From: JAIFWC01 sp035688135
Lineage (GTDB): Bacteria; Patescibacteriota; Saccharimonadia; Saccharimonadales; UBA10212
Length of the DNA: 27,820 nucleotides
Direction: 5' to 3'
Assembly: GCA_035688135.1 (NCBI GenBank)
Contig: DASSNG010000024.1
Span: 1 to 27,820, forward strand
Below, piece after piece: positions 7,022-14,077 of the stretch. Position 1 is the first letter of the stretch; every line of letters begins with the position of its first letter. Under the pieces are notes generated by a model. It ran no database searches and was not told where the DNA came from. It worked only from the letters and a program-made list of their open reading frames with translations. The position numbers were made by a program, and so were the translations under genes.

Positions 7022-7857
7022 TGCCAGTCCGCGAGTATAAACCGACTACCCCGGCCCGCCGCGGTATGAGCAACCAGGATTTTGACGCCATAACGGCCAA
7101 GAAGCCGCTGAAAAGCCTTGTCCGCTCCCGTAAAAGCGTAGCCGGCCGCAATAACCAGGGCCGTATTACTACCCGCCACAAAGGCGGCGGCGTGCGCCGC
7201 CATTACAGGGTGGTGAATTTCAAACTTGTCCCGGGAACCACGGCTATCGTGGAGCAGATAGAATACGATCCTAACCGCAGCGCCCGTATCGCCCGTGTCA
7301 AAGACGATAACGGCGCCTACCATTACATATTGGCTACCCGGGGTATGAAGCCTGGCCGGAAATTTACAGTCAACGAAGAGGCTTCCATTGAGCAGGCCAA
7401 CCGCCTGCCTTTAAAGAACATACCTACGGGAACCCAGATACACGCCATCGAGCTTCAGCCGGGCCGCGGAGCTCAATTAGTCCGTACGGCGGGCGGCAGC
7501 GCCCAGCTGGTAGCTAAGGAAGGCGGTTACGCCCAGGTACGCCTGCCAAGCGGCGAAGTGCGGATGATTAATGCCGAATGCATGGCTACTATAGGCATCA
7601 TCGGCAATGAGCAGCACCAGAACATCAAGGTCGGAAAAGCCGGCCGTAAACGCCGCATGGGAATACGCCCGACGGTCCGCGGTGTGGTTATGAACGCGGC
7701 CGACCACCCTCACGGCGGCGGCGATGGCGGGCGCCATAGGATGGCCCGTCCGCCCGTCACCCCTTGGGGTCAGAAGACCCTTGGATATAAGACCCGCCGG
7801 CGCAAGATATCAAGCAAATTCATAGTAAGAACCCGCCATCAGGCTAAGAGGAGATAA
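7021..7857 (+). CDS. rplB: 50S ribosomal protein L2
   Basis: L2 (uL2) supports subunit joining and the peptidyl transferase centre. The 278-residue length is normal. The region GRNNQGRITTRHKGGGVRR and the C-terminal signature ADHPHGGGDGG with its conserved His, followed by PPVTPWGQKTLGYKTRRR, are intact. AAGGAG in the end of rplW precedes the overlapping ATG. Confidence 0.98.
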   Translation: MPVREYKPTTPARRGMSNQDFDAITAKKPLKSLVRSRKSVAGRNNQGRITTRHKGGGVRRHYRVVNFKLVPGTTAIVEQIEYDPNRSARIARVKDDNGAYHYILATRGMKPGRKFTVNEEASIEQANRLPLKNIPTGTQIHAIELQPGRGAQLVRTAGGSAQLVAKEGGYAQVRLPSGEVRMINAECMATIGIIGNEQHQNIKVGKAGRKRRMGIRPTVRGVVMNAADHPHGGGDGGRHRMARPPVTPWGQKTLGYKTRRRKISSKFIVRTRHQAKRR

Positions 7858-7861
7858 ATAG

Positions 7862-8137
7862 ATGAGCCGTTCCCTGAAAAAAGGACCATTCATAGATCCC
7901 AAGCTCGCCAAGAAAGTAGCGGCGCTGGGAGCCGAAGACCGCACCATCATCCGTACATGGGCGCGTTCTTCAACGATATCTCCTGACTTCGTAGGCCGGA
8001 CAATCGCAGTGCATAACGGCAAGGTTCACGTGCCTGTATTCATTACCGAGAACATGGTCGGCCACAAGCTGGGCGAATTCGCGCCGACGCGCAAATTCCG
8101 CGGCCACGGCGGTAAGTTAGCAAAGGCGCAAGGATAA
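7862..8137 (+). CDS. rpsS: 30S ribosomal protein S19
   Basis: S19 (uS19) is a 30S head protein that contacts S13 and A-site tRNA. The 91-residue protein begins MSRSLKKGPFID and contains VHNGKVHVPVFITENMVGH and FAPTRKFRGHGG, all diagnostic. GAGGAG lies before the ATG, which is 4 nt after the rplB stop. Confidence 0.98.
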   Translation: MSRSLKKGPFIDPKLAKKVAALGAEDRTIIRTWARSSTISPDFVGRTIAVHNGKVHVPVFITENMVGHKLGEFAPTRKFRGHGGKLAKAQG

Positions 8138-8148
8138 AAGGATAAGAT

Positions 8149-8535
8149 ATGCCAGCGACAGCACATTCTAAAGGTGTCAGAATCAGTCCCCGCAAAGTCG
8201 CGGTAGTCGCCGATTTGGTGCGCGGCCGCAGCGTAGAGGACGCTTTGACTATACTTGACTTCACGCCGCGACGGGCAGCCGGTCCGGTCAAGGAGGCTAT
8301 TAAAAGCGCCGCCGCGAACGCCGAGCACAACCATAGTTATAAACCCGGTACGCTGGAAATAGTAGAGATAAGCGTTACCGCCGGCCCCCGCCTAAAGCGT
8401 TATATCCCGGCCGCCCGCGGCCGCGCCCGCCGCTTCCAGCGCAAGACCAGCCACATAAAGATAGTGGTTGACGGCCAGAAGCGCGAGAACAAGAAAACAG
8501 CCAAGGCCGCTGAAACTGAGAAGGAGACAAAATAA
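8149..8535 (+). CDS. rplV: 50S ribosomal protein L22
   Basis: L22 (uL22) has a beta-hairpin reaching into the exit tunnel. The 128-residue protein shows RISPRKVAVVADLVRG, AAANAEHNH and the hairpin segment RLKRYIPAARGRARRF. It ends with a Lys/Glu/Ala-rich tail (KKTAKAAETEKETK) beyond the usual end. Its stop overlaps the rpsC start. Confidence 0.97.
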   Translation: MPATAHSKGVRISPRKVAVVADLVRGRSVEDALTILDFTPRRAAGPVKEAIKSAAANAEHNHSYKPGTLEIVEISVTAGPRLKRYIPAARGRARRFQRKTSHIKIVVDGQKRENKKTAKAAETEKETK

Positions 8536-9164
8536 TGGGACAGAAAGTGAATCCTATTTCAATGCGTCTGCAGGTGAACAAGGACTGGCGTTCCAAGTGG
8601 TTCGTCGGCAAAAAAGAATATGCCGCTTATCTTAAGCAGGACCTGGCGGCCCGCAGACTGATTGATGAAAAGCTGGGCTCACGCGCGGCGGTCAGCAAAG
8701 TTGATATCGAGCGCTCACCTAACCTGGTAACGATCACTATCCAGACCGCTAAAGCCGGTGTTGTCATCGGCCGGGGCGGATCCGGCGCCGCCGAGCTTAA
8801 AAACGACCTGGAAAAGATATTCAAAACTCCTTGCCGCGTTAATATCGAGGAAATCAAGCGGCCAGAACTACAGGCTAAACTTGTAGCCGAGAATATAGCT
8901 CACCAGCTTGAACGCCGTATCGCTTTCCGCCGGGCCATCAAAAGTTCAGCCGCTGCCAGCATGCGCGCCGGAGCTAAAGGCGTACGTATAGAGGTGTCCG
9001 GCCGTCTTGGCGGTATGGAAATGAGCCGAAGGGAAAAAGAAGTCCAGGGCAGCGTGCCTCTGCACACCCTGAGGGCCGATATTGATTACGCTTCTGCCAG
9101 GGCGCTTTATCCGGGCGCCGGGATCATTGGTGTTAAAGTCTGGATTTACAGGGGAGAGTCATAA
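8535..9164 (+). CDS. rpsC: 30S ribosomal protein S3
   Basis: S3 (uS3) forms part of the mRNA entry channel. The 209-residue protein starts MGQKVNPISMRLQVNKDWRS, has a KH domain with the loop GRGG in VVIGRGGSGAAEL, and a C-terminal domain with GRLGGMEMSRREKEVQG and RADIDYASA. Its length is near the usual 210-230. The start overlaps the rplV stop, and AAGGAG within rplV serves as ribosome-binding site. Confidence 0.98.
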   Translation: MGQKVNPISMRLQVNKDWRSKWFVGKKEYAAYLKQDLAARRLIDEKLGSRAAVSKVDIERSPNLVTITIQTAKAGVVIGRGGSGAAELKNDLEKIFKTPCRVNIEEIKRPELQAKLVAENIAHQLERRIAFRRAIKSSAAASMRAGAKGVRIEVSGRLGGMEMSRREKEVQGSVPLHTLRADIDYASARALYPGAGIIGVKVWIYRGES

Positions 9165-9580
9165 TGTTGATGCCCTCCAGGACCAAATTCCGTAAAGTCC
9201 GCAAAGGCCGCATTCACGGCGGTAAAGCCACCGCTTTATCGACTATAGCTTATGGCCGGTATGGATTGGTAAGCCTGGAAAGCCAGCGTATAAATTCGCG
9301 CCAGATTGAAGCCGCCCGCCAGGCTATGACCCGATATGTGAAGCGCGGCGGCCAGATTTGGATACGCATATTCCCCCACACGCCGGTAACCCGCAAACCG
9401 CAGGACGTAAAGATGGGCAGCGGCAAAGGTAATCCCGAATTCTTCGTAGCGAAGGTAAAGCCCGGCACCGTGATGTTCGAGATGGACGGTGTCGCCGAAG
9501 ACGTAGCCCGCGAGGCCATGCGTCTGGCCGGCCATAAGCTCTCAGTCAAGACTCGCTTTGTGGTCAAGGAGGAGCAGTAA
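9164..9580 (+). CDS. rplP: 50S ribosomal protein L16
   Basis: L16 (uL16) shapes the A-site tRNA binding region of the 50S. The 138-residue protein begins MLMPSRTKFRKVRKGR and contains KRGGQIWIRIFPHTPVTRKP and MGSGKGNPEFFVA. The first ATG, overlapping the rpsC stop, matches the usual MLMP start. Confidence 0.98.
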   Translation: MLMPSRTKFRKVRKGRIHGGKATALSTIAYGRYGLVSLESQRINSRQIEAARQAMTRYVKRGGQIWIRIFPHTPVTRKPQDVKMGSGKGNPEFFVAKVKPGTVMFEMDGVAEDVAREAMRLAGHKLSVKTRFVVKEEQ

Positions 9581-9780
9581 TGAAGATTGTCGATGTCAGA
9601 AAGATGACCACGGAAGAGCTGACTAAACAGACTTCGGCGCTGCAGCAGGAAATCGTGGAGATGCGCCGCCGTCTTTACAGCGGCGAAGCGACCAACGTCC
9701 GGGCTCTGCGCAGTAAGCGCAAGGATTTAGCCCGCGTCTATACCGTATTAGGTGAGAAACTGCAGAAGGAGAACGCATAA
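9580..9780 (+). CDS. rpmC: 50S ribosomal protein L29
   Basis: L29 (uL29) is a two-helix protein beside the tunnel exit. The 66-residue protein has an N-terminal helix with MTTEELTKQTSALQQEIVEMRRR and a second helix after NVRALRSKRKDLARV. Both ends overlap the neighbouring genes by one base; AAGGAGGAG ends rplP and serves as ribosome-binding site. Confidence 0.93.
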   Translation: MKIVDVRKMTTEELTKQTSALQQEIVEMRRRLYSGEATNVRALRSKRKDLARVYTVLGEKLQKENA

Positions 9781-10133
9781 TGGCCCGTCAGATAACAGGC
9801 ACAGTAACCAGCGACAAGACCGATAAGACAATAGTCATAACCGTGCGTGCCAGGCGTACCCATCCGCTTTACAAGAAGCAGTACACGGTAAATACCAAAT
9901 TTATGGCGCACGACGAAAAGAACGAAGCAAAGGTTGGCGATTTGGTTATGATTGTAGAAACCCGGCCGATAAGCGCCCGTAAGCGCTTCCGCTTGGAAAA
10001 GATTGTCGAGCGAGGCGGCGTGCGATTTGAAGAAACTGATGCTACCGCCGATATACCGGAAGAAGAACAGCCGGCTTCAGAGCCTAAGGATGCCAAGTCC
10101 GCTAAGGCGGAATCCAAAGAGGAAGAAAAGTAA
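9780..10133 (+). CDS. rpsQ: 30S ribosomal protein S17 with long acidic tail
   Basis: S17 (uS17) is a primary 16S rRNA binder. The core (residues 1-80) has ITGTVTSDKTDKTIVITV, HPLYKKQY and GDLVMIVETRPISARKRFRL. The 117-residue protein is about 30 residues longer than usual: the tail is rich in Glu, Asp, Ala, Lys and Pro (TADIPEEEQPASEPKDAK and on), unusual for an rRNA-binding protein. Start and stop overlap the neighbours by one base. Confidence 0.96.
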   Translation: MARQITGTVTSDKTDKTIVITVRARRTHPLYKKQYTVNTKFMAHDEKNEAKVGDLVMIVETRPISARKRFRLEKIVERGGVRFEETDATADIPEEEQPASEPKDAKSAKAESKEEEK

Positions 10134-10504
10134 TGATACAGCAAGAATCAAAATTGATTGCGGCCGATAACAGCGGCGCCCGCCAGTTGCTTTGTATCCG
10201 TGTGCTTGGCGGCAGCGGCCGCCGATACGCCCGTGTAGGTGACATCATAGTCGCGTCAGTCAAAACCGCTAACCCGGCCGGGGCTGTTAAGCGTAAGAGC
10301 GTCGTCAAAGCCGTAGTTGTCCGTACCCGCAATCCGATACTGCGCAAAGACGGCTCCAGTATCAAGTTCGACGATAATGCCGTAGTCTTGCTGGCAGAAG
10401 ATAATAAGACCCCGCGCGGTACACGTATTTTCGGGCCTGTGCCTCGTGAGCTTCGCGATAAGGGTTATCAGCGCATAATATCACTTGCCCCGGAGGTGCT
10501 CTAA
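10133..10504 (+). CDS. rplN: 50S ribosomal protein L14
   Basis: L14 (uL14) lies at the subunit interface and binds the silencing factor RsfS. The 123-residue protein is collinear with the family: ESKLIAADNSGARQLLCIRV, VGDIIVASVKTANP, KRKSVVKAVVVRT and GTRIFGPVPRELRDKGY. GGAGG for rplX lies within its last codons. Confidence 0.98.
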   Translation: MIQQESKLIAADNSGARQLLCIRVLGGSGRRYARVGDIIVASVKTANPAGAVKRKSVVKAVVVRTRNPILRKDGSSIKFDDNAVVLLAEDNKTPRGTRIFGPVPRELRDKGYQRIISLAPEVL

Positions 10505-10505
10505 G

Positions 10506-10838
10506 ATGGCTCAAGGTTTATTTAAAATCCGAATCAAAAAAGGCGACACCGTAATGGTCCGTTCCGGAAAATACAAAGGAAAGACCGGCAAAGTGCTGTC
10601 TGTCCACCCTAAGGAAAACAAAGTGACCATAGAAGGAATAAATGTCGTCAAGCGCCACCGCAAGCCTACCCAAACCCAGCCTCAAGGGGGCATAATCGAG
10701 ATGACTAAGCCGATCTGGGTAAGCAAGGTAGGGCTGCTGGACAGTTCAGCTAAGAAGCCTTCGCGGGTAGGGTATAAGCTCGACGCCAAAGGTTCTAAGA
10801 TACGGGTCATGAAAACTTCCGGCAAGGAGGTCAAGTAA
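10506..10838 (+). CDS. rplX: 50S ribosomal protein L24
   Basis: L24 (uL24) starts 50S assembly. From the ATG at 10506 the protein has 110 residues, with a KOW motif in GDTVMVRSGKYKGKTGKV and the family segment GINVVKRHRKP. A TTG at 10485 would add MPRRCSK, but GGAGGT at 10492-10497 sits 8 nt before the ATG at 10506 and no site serves the TTG, so the shorter form is chosen. The ATG is 1 nt after the rplN stop. Confidence 0.96.
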   Translation: MAQGLFKIRIKKGDTVMVRSGKYKGKTGKVLSVHPKENKVTIEGINVVKRHRKPTQTQPQGGIIEMTKPIWVSKVGLLDSSAKKPSRVGYKLDAKGSKIRVMKTSGKEVK

Positions 10839-11419
10839 TGGCTAAGACAGCAGCCGCTAAAGCGGTCAAATACCAGGCCCGCCTGAAGGTTCAGTATGAC
10901 CAGAAAATCACCAAAGAGCTTAAATCCGAACTCAAGCTCGCAAACATCTGGGAAGTCCCGCGCCTTGAAAAGATAGTCATAAACGCTGGCCTTGGCCGGG
11001 CAAAAGATGATAAACGCATCCTGGAGGTCGCCTCTAACACCATACGTAAAATCACCGGCCAGCAGCCAGTGGAAACCGTCGCCCGGATGTCCATAGCCAG
11101 CTTCAAGCTGCGCGAAGGCAACAAGATCGGCGTGAAAGTCACGCTCCGCGGCGAACGGATGTACGAGTTCGCCGACCGGTTCATCAATATAATCCTGCCG
11201 CGCCTGCGCGACTTCCATGGCGTATCTGAGCGGTCTTTTGATAAGCAGGGTAATTACAGCATAGGTCTTACCGACCAGTCCGTCTTCCCTGAGCTGTCAT
11301 TCGAAGAGACTTCCACGCCGCACGGCCTGCAAATAGTATTCAATATTAAAGCTAAGCAGCCCGAACATGCCCGGGCCCTACTGGAAAAATTCGGCATGCC
11401 ATTTGAAAGGAGAAGCTAG
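10838..11419 (+). CDS. rplE: 50S ribosomal protein L5
   Basis: L5 (uL5) binds 5S rRNA and contacts S13 and P-site tRNA. The 193-residue protein has VPRLEKIVINAGLG, GQQPVETVARMSIASFKLRE, GVKVTLRGERMYEF and NYSIGLTDQSVFPE. The N-terminus has an extra Ala/Lys-rich stretch of about 10 residues. AAGGAGG in the end of rplX precedes the overlapping ATG. Confidence 0.97.
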   Translation: MAKTAAAKAVKYQARLKVQYDQKITKELKSELKLANIWEVPRLEKIVINAGLGRAKDDKRILEVASNTIRKITGQQPVETVARMSIASFKLREGNKIGVKVTLRGERMYEFADRFINIILPRLRDFHGVSERSFDKQGNYSIGLTDQSVFPELSFEETSTPHGLQIVFNIKAKQPEHARALLEKFGMPFERRS

Positions 11420-11689
11420 ATGGCAAAGAAATCAATCCTGGCTCGCGACGCAAAGCGCGATAAGATGATAGCCAAATACGCCGCCAAGCGCGCCGAGCTT
11501 AAAGCCGCCGGCGACCTGGAAGGCCTGGCACTGCTGCCCCGCAACAGCAGCCCGACCCGTCATACTAACCGCTGCGCCCAAACCGGCCGTCCCCGCGCCT
11601 ACATGAGGCAGTTCGGATTGTCGCGCATAGCCTTTAGGCAGCACGCCTCTAAAGGGGAGATACCAGGAGTAACCAAGAGCAGCTGGTAA
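11420..11689 (+). CDS. rpsN: 30S ribosomal protein S14, zinc-free type
   Basis: S14 (uS14) binds in the 30S head. The 89-residue protein is the long form without the CxxC zinc ribbon of the 61-residue form; its only Cys is in TNRCAQTGRPRAYMRQFGLSR. It ends GEIPGVTKSSW as expected. It directly follows the rplE TAG, with AAAGGAG upstream. Confidence 0.96.
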   Translation: MAKKSILARDAKRDKMIAKYAAKRAELKAAGDLEGLALLPRNSSPTRHTNRCAQTGRPRAYMRQFGLSRIAFRQHASKGEIPGVTKSSW

Positions 11690-11695
11690 AAGCCT

Positions 11696-12106
11696 ATGAG
11701 TAATACGAATTTAGTATCAACTGATCCTATAGCCGACATGCTGAGCCGCATCCGCAACGCCATCGCGGTCAATAAGCAGCAGGTCAGCATGCCGCACTCC
11801 AAAGTTAAGGAGACGATTGCCCGCATCCTTGCTGACAACGGCTTTATTAACGCTGTCGATGTCCAGGAAGAGAATTCCCGGAAAACGCTGGTTATCAATA
11901 TTAAAGGTGACGCTGAACCAGCTAAGATAACCGAGATCAATCGGCTGAGCCGCCCGGGCCGCCGCATGTATGTCAAATCTCCGGCCGTACCCACCGTTAA
12001 AAGGGGCCGCGGCATAGTGGTGATTTCCACTTCCCACGGAATCATGACCGGCCGGGAAGCCGCGTCTAAGAATCTGGGCGGCGAATTAATCTGCGAGGTC
12101 TATTAG
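11696..12106 (+). CDS. rpsH: 30S ribosomal protein S8
   Basis: S8 (uS8) organises the central domain of 16S rRNA. The 136-residue protein begins with TDPIADMLSRIRNAIAV and has KETIARILADNGFI and the C-terminal GRGIVVISTSHGIMTGREA, matching the usual STSKGIMTDREA. No good ribosome-binding site is seen in the 6-nt gap after rpsN, so translation probably depends on coupling. Confidence 0.97.
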   Translation: MSNTNLVSTDPIADMLSRIRNAIAVNKQQVSMPHSKVKETIARILADNGFINAVDVQEENSRKTLVINIKGDAEPAKITEINRLSRPGRRMYVKSPAVPTVKRGRGIVVISTSHGIMTGREAASKNLGGELICEVY

Positions 12107-12117
12107 AAAGGTAAAGT

Positions 12118-12654
12118 ATGAGTCGAGTAGGAAAACAGCCAATTACCATCCCCAGCGGCGTGACAATCACTGTCGACGATGACAAGGTAACCGTCAATGG
12201 TTCCAAAGGGTCATTGGAGCAATTCACTATGCCCGGGATAAAGATACGCCAGGAAAATAACAGCCTGGTCGTAGAACGTGAGAATGACGAGCGCCAGAAC
12301 CGCGCCCGCCACGGACTAATGCGTTCGCTGATAAATAATATGGTCGTCGGCGTCAGCCAGGGTTTTGAAAAGAAACTGGAAATCAACGGCGTAGGATACC
12401 GCGTACAGCAGCAAGGCGCAGACCTGAAACTGAACCTTGGTTTTTCGCATGATATAACTTTTAAGGTTCCGGCGGGTGTAACAGCCAGCGTGGAGCAGAA
12501 TGTAATCACTATCAGCGGCATCGACAAGCAGCAGGTAGGCCAAGTGGCCGCCGAAATCCGCGCCCTTAAGAAGCCGGAGCCCTACAAGGGTAAAGGCATA
12601 AAATATGCCGATGAACGCATCATACGTAAAAGCGGAAAGAGCGGTAAGGAATAA
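12118..12654 (+). CDS. rplF: 50S ribosomal protein L6
   Basis: L6 (uL6) lies near the factor-binding site of the 50S. The 178-residue protein has the two-fold repeated domain layout: SRVGKQPITIPSGVTI and NGSKGSLEQF, then GFEKKLEINGVGYR, and the C-terminal PEPYKGKGIKYADERIIRKSGK. Lengths match the family. AAAGG precedes the ATG. Confidence 0.98.
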   Translation: MSRVGKQPITIPSGVTITVDDDKVTVNGSKGSLEQFTMPGIKIRQENNSLVVERENDERQNRARHGLMRSLINNMVVGVSQGFEKKLEINGVGYRVQQQGADLKLNLGFSHDITFKVPAGVTASVEQNVITISGIDKQQVGQVAAEIRALKKPEPYKGKGIKYADERIIRKSGKSGKE

Positions 12655-12656
12655 AG

Positions 12657-13010
12657 ATGAACAGATTAGAGCATAAATCACAGAACGCCGCCCGCCGCGC
12701 CCAGCGAGTCAGGACGGTAATAAAAGGCACTCCGGAGCGTCCGCGCCTGTCGGTGAATATCAGCAACCTGCACGTAACCGCCCAGATAATCGACGACACC
12801 AAGGGAGTGACTTTGGCGTACGCTTCAACGGTTGGAAAGAATATCGGCGGCAGCAAGACTGAACAGGCCGCCCAGATAGGCAAAGACATCGCGGCCAAGG
12901 CAAAGAAAGCGAAAGTAAACAAGGTCGCTATGGACCGCGGCAGCCGTCAATACCATGGCCGGGTAAAAGCTCTGGCCGACGCCGCGCGTGAAGGAGGATT
13001 GGAGTTTTAA
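12657..13010 (+). CDS. rplR: 50S ribosomal protein L18
   Basis: L18 (uL18) binds 5S rRNA together with L5. The 117-residue protein has GTPERPRLSVNISNLHVTAQIIDD, an alanine-rich helix KAKKAKVNKVAMDRG and YHGRVKALADAAREGGLEF. It starts 2 nt after the rplF stop, and the end of the gene carries the AAGGAGG and GGAG used by rpsE. Confidence 0.96.
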   Translation: MNRLEHKSQNAARRAQRVRTVIKGTPERPRLSVNISNLHVTAQIIDDTKGVTLAYASTVGKNIGGSKTEQAAQIGKDIAAKAKKAKVNKVAMDRGSRQYHGRVKALADAAREGGLEF

Positions 13011-13011
13011 T

Positions 13012-13551
13012 ATGGCACAGACAAGAATGAATCAGCGCCCCCCGCGCAATGAATCCGCCGAAGAAAAGCAATTCGACGAAAGGGTAGTATACGTCAATCG
13101 TGTCGCCCGCGTCGTAAAAGGCGGACGCCGTTTCCGATTTCAGGCACTGGTCGTCGCCGGTGATCATAAGGGAAGGGTCGGCATAGGTGTCAGTAAGGGT
13201 GCGGACGTGTCTGCGGCCGTTACCAAAGCCACCGACGTCGCCAAAAAGAACATGGTGAACGTACCCCTGTATAAAGGCACTCTGACCCACGAGGTGGAGG
13301 GCCGGGTTGGCGGTTCTAAAATCCTTATAATGCCAGCGGCCCCTGGTACCGGTCTTATAGCCGGCGGCGTCGTCCGTACGGTATTAGAGGTAACCGGTAT
13401 CGAGAACGCCTTAAGTAAGTCGCTTGGTTCCAGCAACCGGATAAACACCGCGTATGCCACCGTCAGCGCGCTGCAAAGCATGGTCCCCGCCAAGAATTGG
13501 ATAACCAAGCCGGCCGCGGCAGCCAAGAAAGCCAAAGCGGAGGCTAAATAA
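13012..13551 (+). CDS. rpsE: 30S ribosomal protein S5
   Basis: S5 (uS5) takes part in decoding accuracy and mRNA unwinding. From the ATG at 13012 it has 179 residues: the double-stranded-RNA-binding-like domain FDERVVYVNRVARVVKGGRR and DHKGRVGIGVSKGADV, then GSKILIMPAAPGTGLIAGG and SLGSSNRINTAYAT. A GTG at 12988 would add MKEDWSFN, inside rplR, but GGAG at 13001-13004 points to the ATG. The tail is Ala/Lys-rich. The next gene is rplO; rpmD (L30), usual between them, is missing. Confidence 0.97.
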   Translation: MAQTRMNQRPPRNESAEEKQFDERVVYVNRVARVVKGGRRFRFQALVVAGDHKGRVGIGVSKGADVSAAVTKATDVAKKNMVNVPLYKGTLTHEVEGRVGGSKILIMPAAPGTGLIAGGVVRTVLEVTGIENALSKSLGSSNRINTAYATVSALQSMVPAKNWITKPAAAAKKAKAEAK

Positions 13552-14024
13552 TGAAATACAACGAACTTACAGTAAGCCGCCAAAAGAAGGCTATCAGAGC
13601 CGGAAGGGGAATCAGCGCCGGCCGCGGCAAGACTGCCGGGCGGGGCACGAAAGGCCAGGGTTCGCGCAAGAGCCCCGTGAAGGCCGGCTTCGAAGGCGGG
13701 CAGATACCTCTTTATATGCGCCTTCCTAAGCTGCGCGGCTTCAAAAGCAAGCGGATTGCCGCCGAAGAAGTATATACCGGCCAGCTTGAGCAGATAAAAA
13801 AACCGGCTATTGATACGGCCGTGCTGTACGAGGCCGGGCTTATCAGCAGCCCTTATGTAAAGGTCAAGCTTTTGCAGAAGGGCGAGCTTACATCCAAGAA
13901 AATCGTCCAGCTGCAGTCGGCAAGCAAGAATGCGGTTGCGACCGTAGAAAAAGCCGGCGGCAGCTTTTCTCCTGTATCGCAGGTGGCAAGGCCGTCAAAA
14001 AAGGCCGCCAAAAAGTCCGAATAG
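13551..14024 (+). CDS. rplO: 50S ribosomal protein L15
   Basis: L15 (uL15) is a late 50S assembly protein. The 157-residue protein has the glycine/arginine-rich N-terminus AGRGISAGRGKTAGRGTKGQ, then GFEGGQIPLYMRLPKLRGF and a C-terminal domain, with a short Lys/Ala tail. Its ATG overlaps the rpsE stop directly, so there is no room for rpmD. Confidence 0.97.
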   Translation: MKYNELTVSRQKKAIRAGRGISAGRGKTAGRGTKGQGSRKSPVKAGFEGGQIPLYMRLPKLRGFKSKRIAAEEVYTGQLEQIKKPAIDTAVLYEAGLISSPYVKVKLLQKGELTSKKIVQLQSASKNAVATVEKAGGSFSPVSQVARPSKKAAKKSE

Positions 14025-14045
14025 TGCGCTTATAGCGTCCTCGGG

Positions 14046-14054
14046 TGCTATACT
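14046..14054 (+). promoter_or_regulatory. Extended -10 promoter before secY
   Basis: TGC-TATACT (14046-14054) is an extended -10 in the 53-nt gap after rplO. No good -35 is seen. It predicts a leader of about 17 nt that still contains the GAGG ribosome-binding site of secY. Confidence 0.55.
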
Positions 14055-14077
14055 AGAATTTAACTGAGGCAAAAAAT

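Noticed and set aside
10485..10505. TTG start of rplX giving MPRRCSK
   Set aside because: It lies inside rplN without a ribosome-binding site; GGAGGT at 10492-10497 serves the ATG at 10506, which gives the usual L24 N-terminus.
12988..13011. GTG start of rpsE
   Set aside because: It adds eight residues without family similarity inside rplR, and the ribosome-binding site points to the ATG at 13012.
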